Assembly (NCBI GenBank): GCA_026988445.1
Contig: JALSLF010000419.1
Coordinates: 1-7,199 of the forward strand
Source of the DNA: Bacteroidales bacterium
GTDB taxonomy: Bacteria; Bacteroidota; Bacteroidia; Bacteroidales; NBLH01
Reading direction: 5' to 3'
DNA: 7,199 bases
Shown here one piece after another: positions 6,129 through 7,199 of this stretch (position 1 is the stretch's first letter; every line of letters starts with the position of its first letter). Under the pieces are notes generated by a model, which did not search any database, was not told where the DNA came from, and worked only from the letters and a program-made list of their open reading frames with translations. The position numbers and the translations under genes are program-made.

Positions 6129-6974
6129 AGCCCCCATTTTTAGCATAGATACTTCTCTTTCGCTTAAAAAGCGCCATTTTCCGCGGCTGAGGTTTTTCTT
6201 GGTTAATCCGGCAAAATATACCCTGTCTAGTTTAACAACCTTATAATCCAAATGTTCAAAAATTCTGCGTACAATTCGATTTTTACCGGAATGTAGTTCA
6301 ATACCTACTTCTTTTTTACGGTCTTCAATATAACTAATGGCATCGGCTTTAATAAAACCATCATCAAGCTCAAAACCTTCGGCAATTTTTTCCATATCGG
6401 ATTTGCTTACCGCTTTGTTAAGTGTTACCCGGTAAATTTTCTTTTTATTAGTGCTTGGATGTGTGAGTTTTTTGGTTAAATCACCATCATTGGTTAAAAG
6501 TAGAACACCTGTGGTGTTTCTGTCAAGCCTTCCAACCGGATAAACACGCTCTTTGGTGGCATTTTTTATTAAATCAATAACTGTTTTTTCGGCATGAGGA
6601 TCGTCAACGGTTGAAATATAATCTTTAGGCTTATTTATCAGTATATAAACTTTTTTTTCGGGACTAATTAATTTTCCATTTACTTCTACTTTATCGGTGA
6701 TTTTTACTTTTATGCCCATCTCATTAACAGGCTTCCCGTTTACTTTTACCAATCCTTTTTTTATAAGTTCATCAGCTTCGCGACGGGCACATATACCCGA
6801 CATCGCAATGTATTTATTTAAACGAAATAGTTCTTCCTCTACAATTTCGGGTTTTTGTTTTCCTTTAAACTTTTTTTTATGTGTTGGTTTAGTTGTTTTT
6901 TGGAGGCTGCGATTTGAAAATTTTCGTTTTTTATCGCTTTTGTATTCTTTTTTACCTGTGTTTTTCTTTTCCAT
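6120..6974 (-). CDS. rluB: rRNA pseudouridine synthase, RsuA/RluB family
   Basis: A 284-residue enzyme that isomerises a specific uridine in rRNA to pseudouridine. Residues 1-45 form a lysine-rich, low-complexity tail, common in Bacteroidota homologues and likely to bind RNA. An S4 RNA-binding domain follows at about 49-97 (LFRLNKYIAMSGICARREADELI, then GLVKVNGK). The catalytic domain has ILINKPKDYIST (111-122), the active-site motif VGRLDRNTTGVLLLTNDG (147-164) with catalytic D151, and the RsuA-type GKNRIVRRIFEHL near 230-242 with LDRV at 249-252. The family is secure. Assignment to RluB (23S) rather than RsuA, RluE or RluF rests on length and general resemblance. An in-frame ATG at 7028 would add 18 residues (MYALFFVILQQ...). 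I reject it because a perfect -7 box (7002-7009) lies between the two starts. The octamer repeat begins at the stop codon, and speA follows 138 bp downstream. Confidence 0.9.
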   Translation of the reverse strand: MEKKNTGKKEYKSDKKRKFSNRSLQKTTKPTHKKKFKGKQKPEIVEEELFRLNKYIAMSGICARREADELIKKGLVKVNGKPVNEMGIKVKITDKVEVNGKLISPEKKVYILINKPKDYISTVDDPHAEKTVIDLIKNATKERVYPVGRLDRNTTGVLLLTNDGDLTKKLTHPSTNKKKIYRVTLNKAVSKSDMEKIAEGFELDDGFIKADAISYIEDRKKEVGIELHSGKNRIVRRIFEHLDYKVVKLDRVYFAGLTKKNLSRGKWRFLSEREVSMLKMGAYE

Positions 6975-7001
6975 GAAAATATCTTGCTTATAAGTTTGCT
7001 G

Positions 7002-7009
7002 CAAAATTA
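7002..7009 (-). promoter_or_regulatory. -7 box of the pseudouridine synthase gene
   Basis: On the minus strand this reads TAATTTTG followed by cagc, a perfect TAnnTTTG match. It lies 27 bp before the ATG at 6974, which implies a transcript start near 6995 and a leader of about 20 nt. No TTTG is found at the expected -33 position, which is less conserved. This placement decides the gene start. Confidence 0.6.
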
Positions 7010-7149
7010 CGAAAAAAAGTGCGTACACGTGAATTTATATTGATTTTAAGCTAATCTGATTAATTCATAAACTTATCAATTTATCGCATATAGGACTGTA
7101 ATTAGTTATATATATGGTTGCTGTAAAAATGTTTTAGATTATTAAGTTT

Positions 7150-7199
7150 ACCAAAGGTGCATTTTTTCTTTGCCGGACTTTTCGTTGCAAACCTTTTGT
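7150..7199. repeat. Inverted repeat at the right edge of the window
   Basis: The left arm accaaaggtgca (7150-7161) and the right arm tgcaaaccttttgt (7186-7199) are complementary except for one mismatch and a 2-base bulge. They enclose 24 bases that contain tttgccggac. The right arm reaches the window edge, so the structure may continue beyond it. The remaining DNA between 7010 and 7149 is AT-rich and shows no gene or clear signal. Short open frames on the minus strand here are not convincing. Confidence 0.4.

Noticed and set aside
6975..7028. 18-residue N-terminal extension of the pseudouridine synthase
   Set aside because: It contains the probable promoter box and codes for a hydrophobic stretch atypical for this soluble RNA-binding family.
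7134..7199. Minus-strand open frames entering from the right edge, as the 3' end of an upstream gene
   Set aside because: All three minus frames are open over this short stretch, and none gives a recognisable C terminus, so no frame can be chosen.

Overview
The window looks like ordinary chromosome from an AT-rich member of the Bacteroidota. Three things suggest this. Perfect TAnnTTTG boxes, the -7 element of this phylum's housekeeping promoters, lie in front of two genes. The arginine decarboxylase is the short form (about 460 residues) that I associate with Flavobacteriia and relatives, rather than the roughly 630-660 residue enterobacterial form. Shine-Dalgarno sequences are weak or absent. 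A tungsten/molybdenum-type aldehyde ferredoxin oxidoreductase paired with a four-cluster Fe-S protein suggests anaerobic or microaerobic metabolism. I cannot name a genus.

Layout, left to right. Positions 1-253 are non-coding and hold copy A of a dispersed palindromic element. A GNAT acetyltransferase (254-700, minus) and a secreted TraB/GumN-family protein (764-1648, plus) are divergent across a 63-bp gap that contains a perfect 20-bp palindrome. A strong hairpin at 1656-1678 separates the convergent TraB and AOR genes and probably terminates both. Next come AOR (1686-3494) and the Tat-signal 4x[4Fe-4S] protein (3538-4218). They form a two-gene minus-strand operon with the Fe-S gene first. 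The 368-bp gap 4219-4586 holds the operon's promoter box and copy B of the element. Arginine decarboxylase speA (4587-5981) and an RsuA/RluB-type pseudouridine synthase (6120-6974) follow, both minus. They are separated by an octamer tandem repeat that runs into the last codons of the synthase gene. The right end (6975-7199) is the synthase promoter plus AT-rich DNA with no convincing gene.

The most interesting item is the repeated element of about 190 bp (41-230 and 4369-4560). The two copies are about 84% identical by hand alignment and have the same orientation. Their ends are 22-bp imperfect inverted repeats (19/22 matching in copy B), and each lies 23-26 bp beyond the stop codon of a minus-strand gene. 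It encodes no protein, so it resembles a MITE or a REP-like palindromic element. Its right end carries a perfect TAAATTTG box pointing outward. The second point of interest is a location puzzle in the AOR operon: the Fe-S partner has a twin-arginine signal and the catalytic subunit has none. The remaining genes are recognisable housekeeping or family-level genes with no clear functional link to one another.
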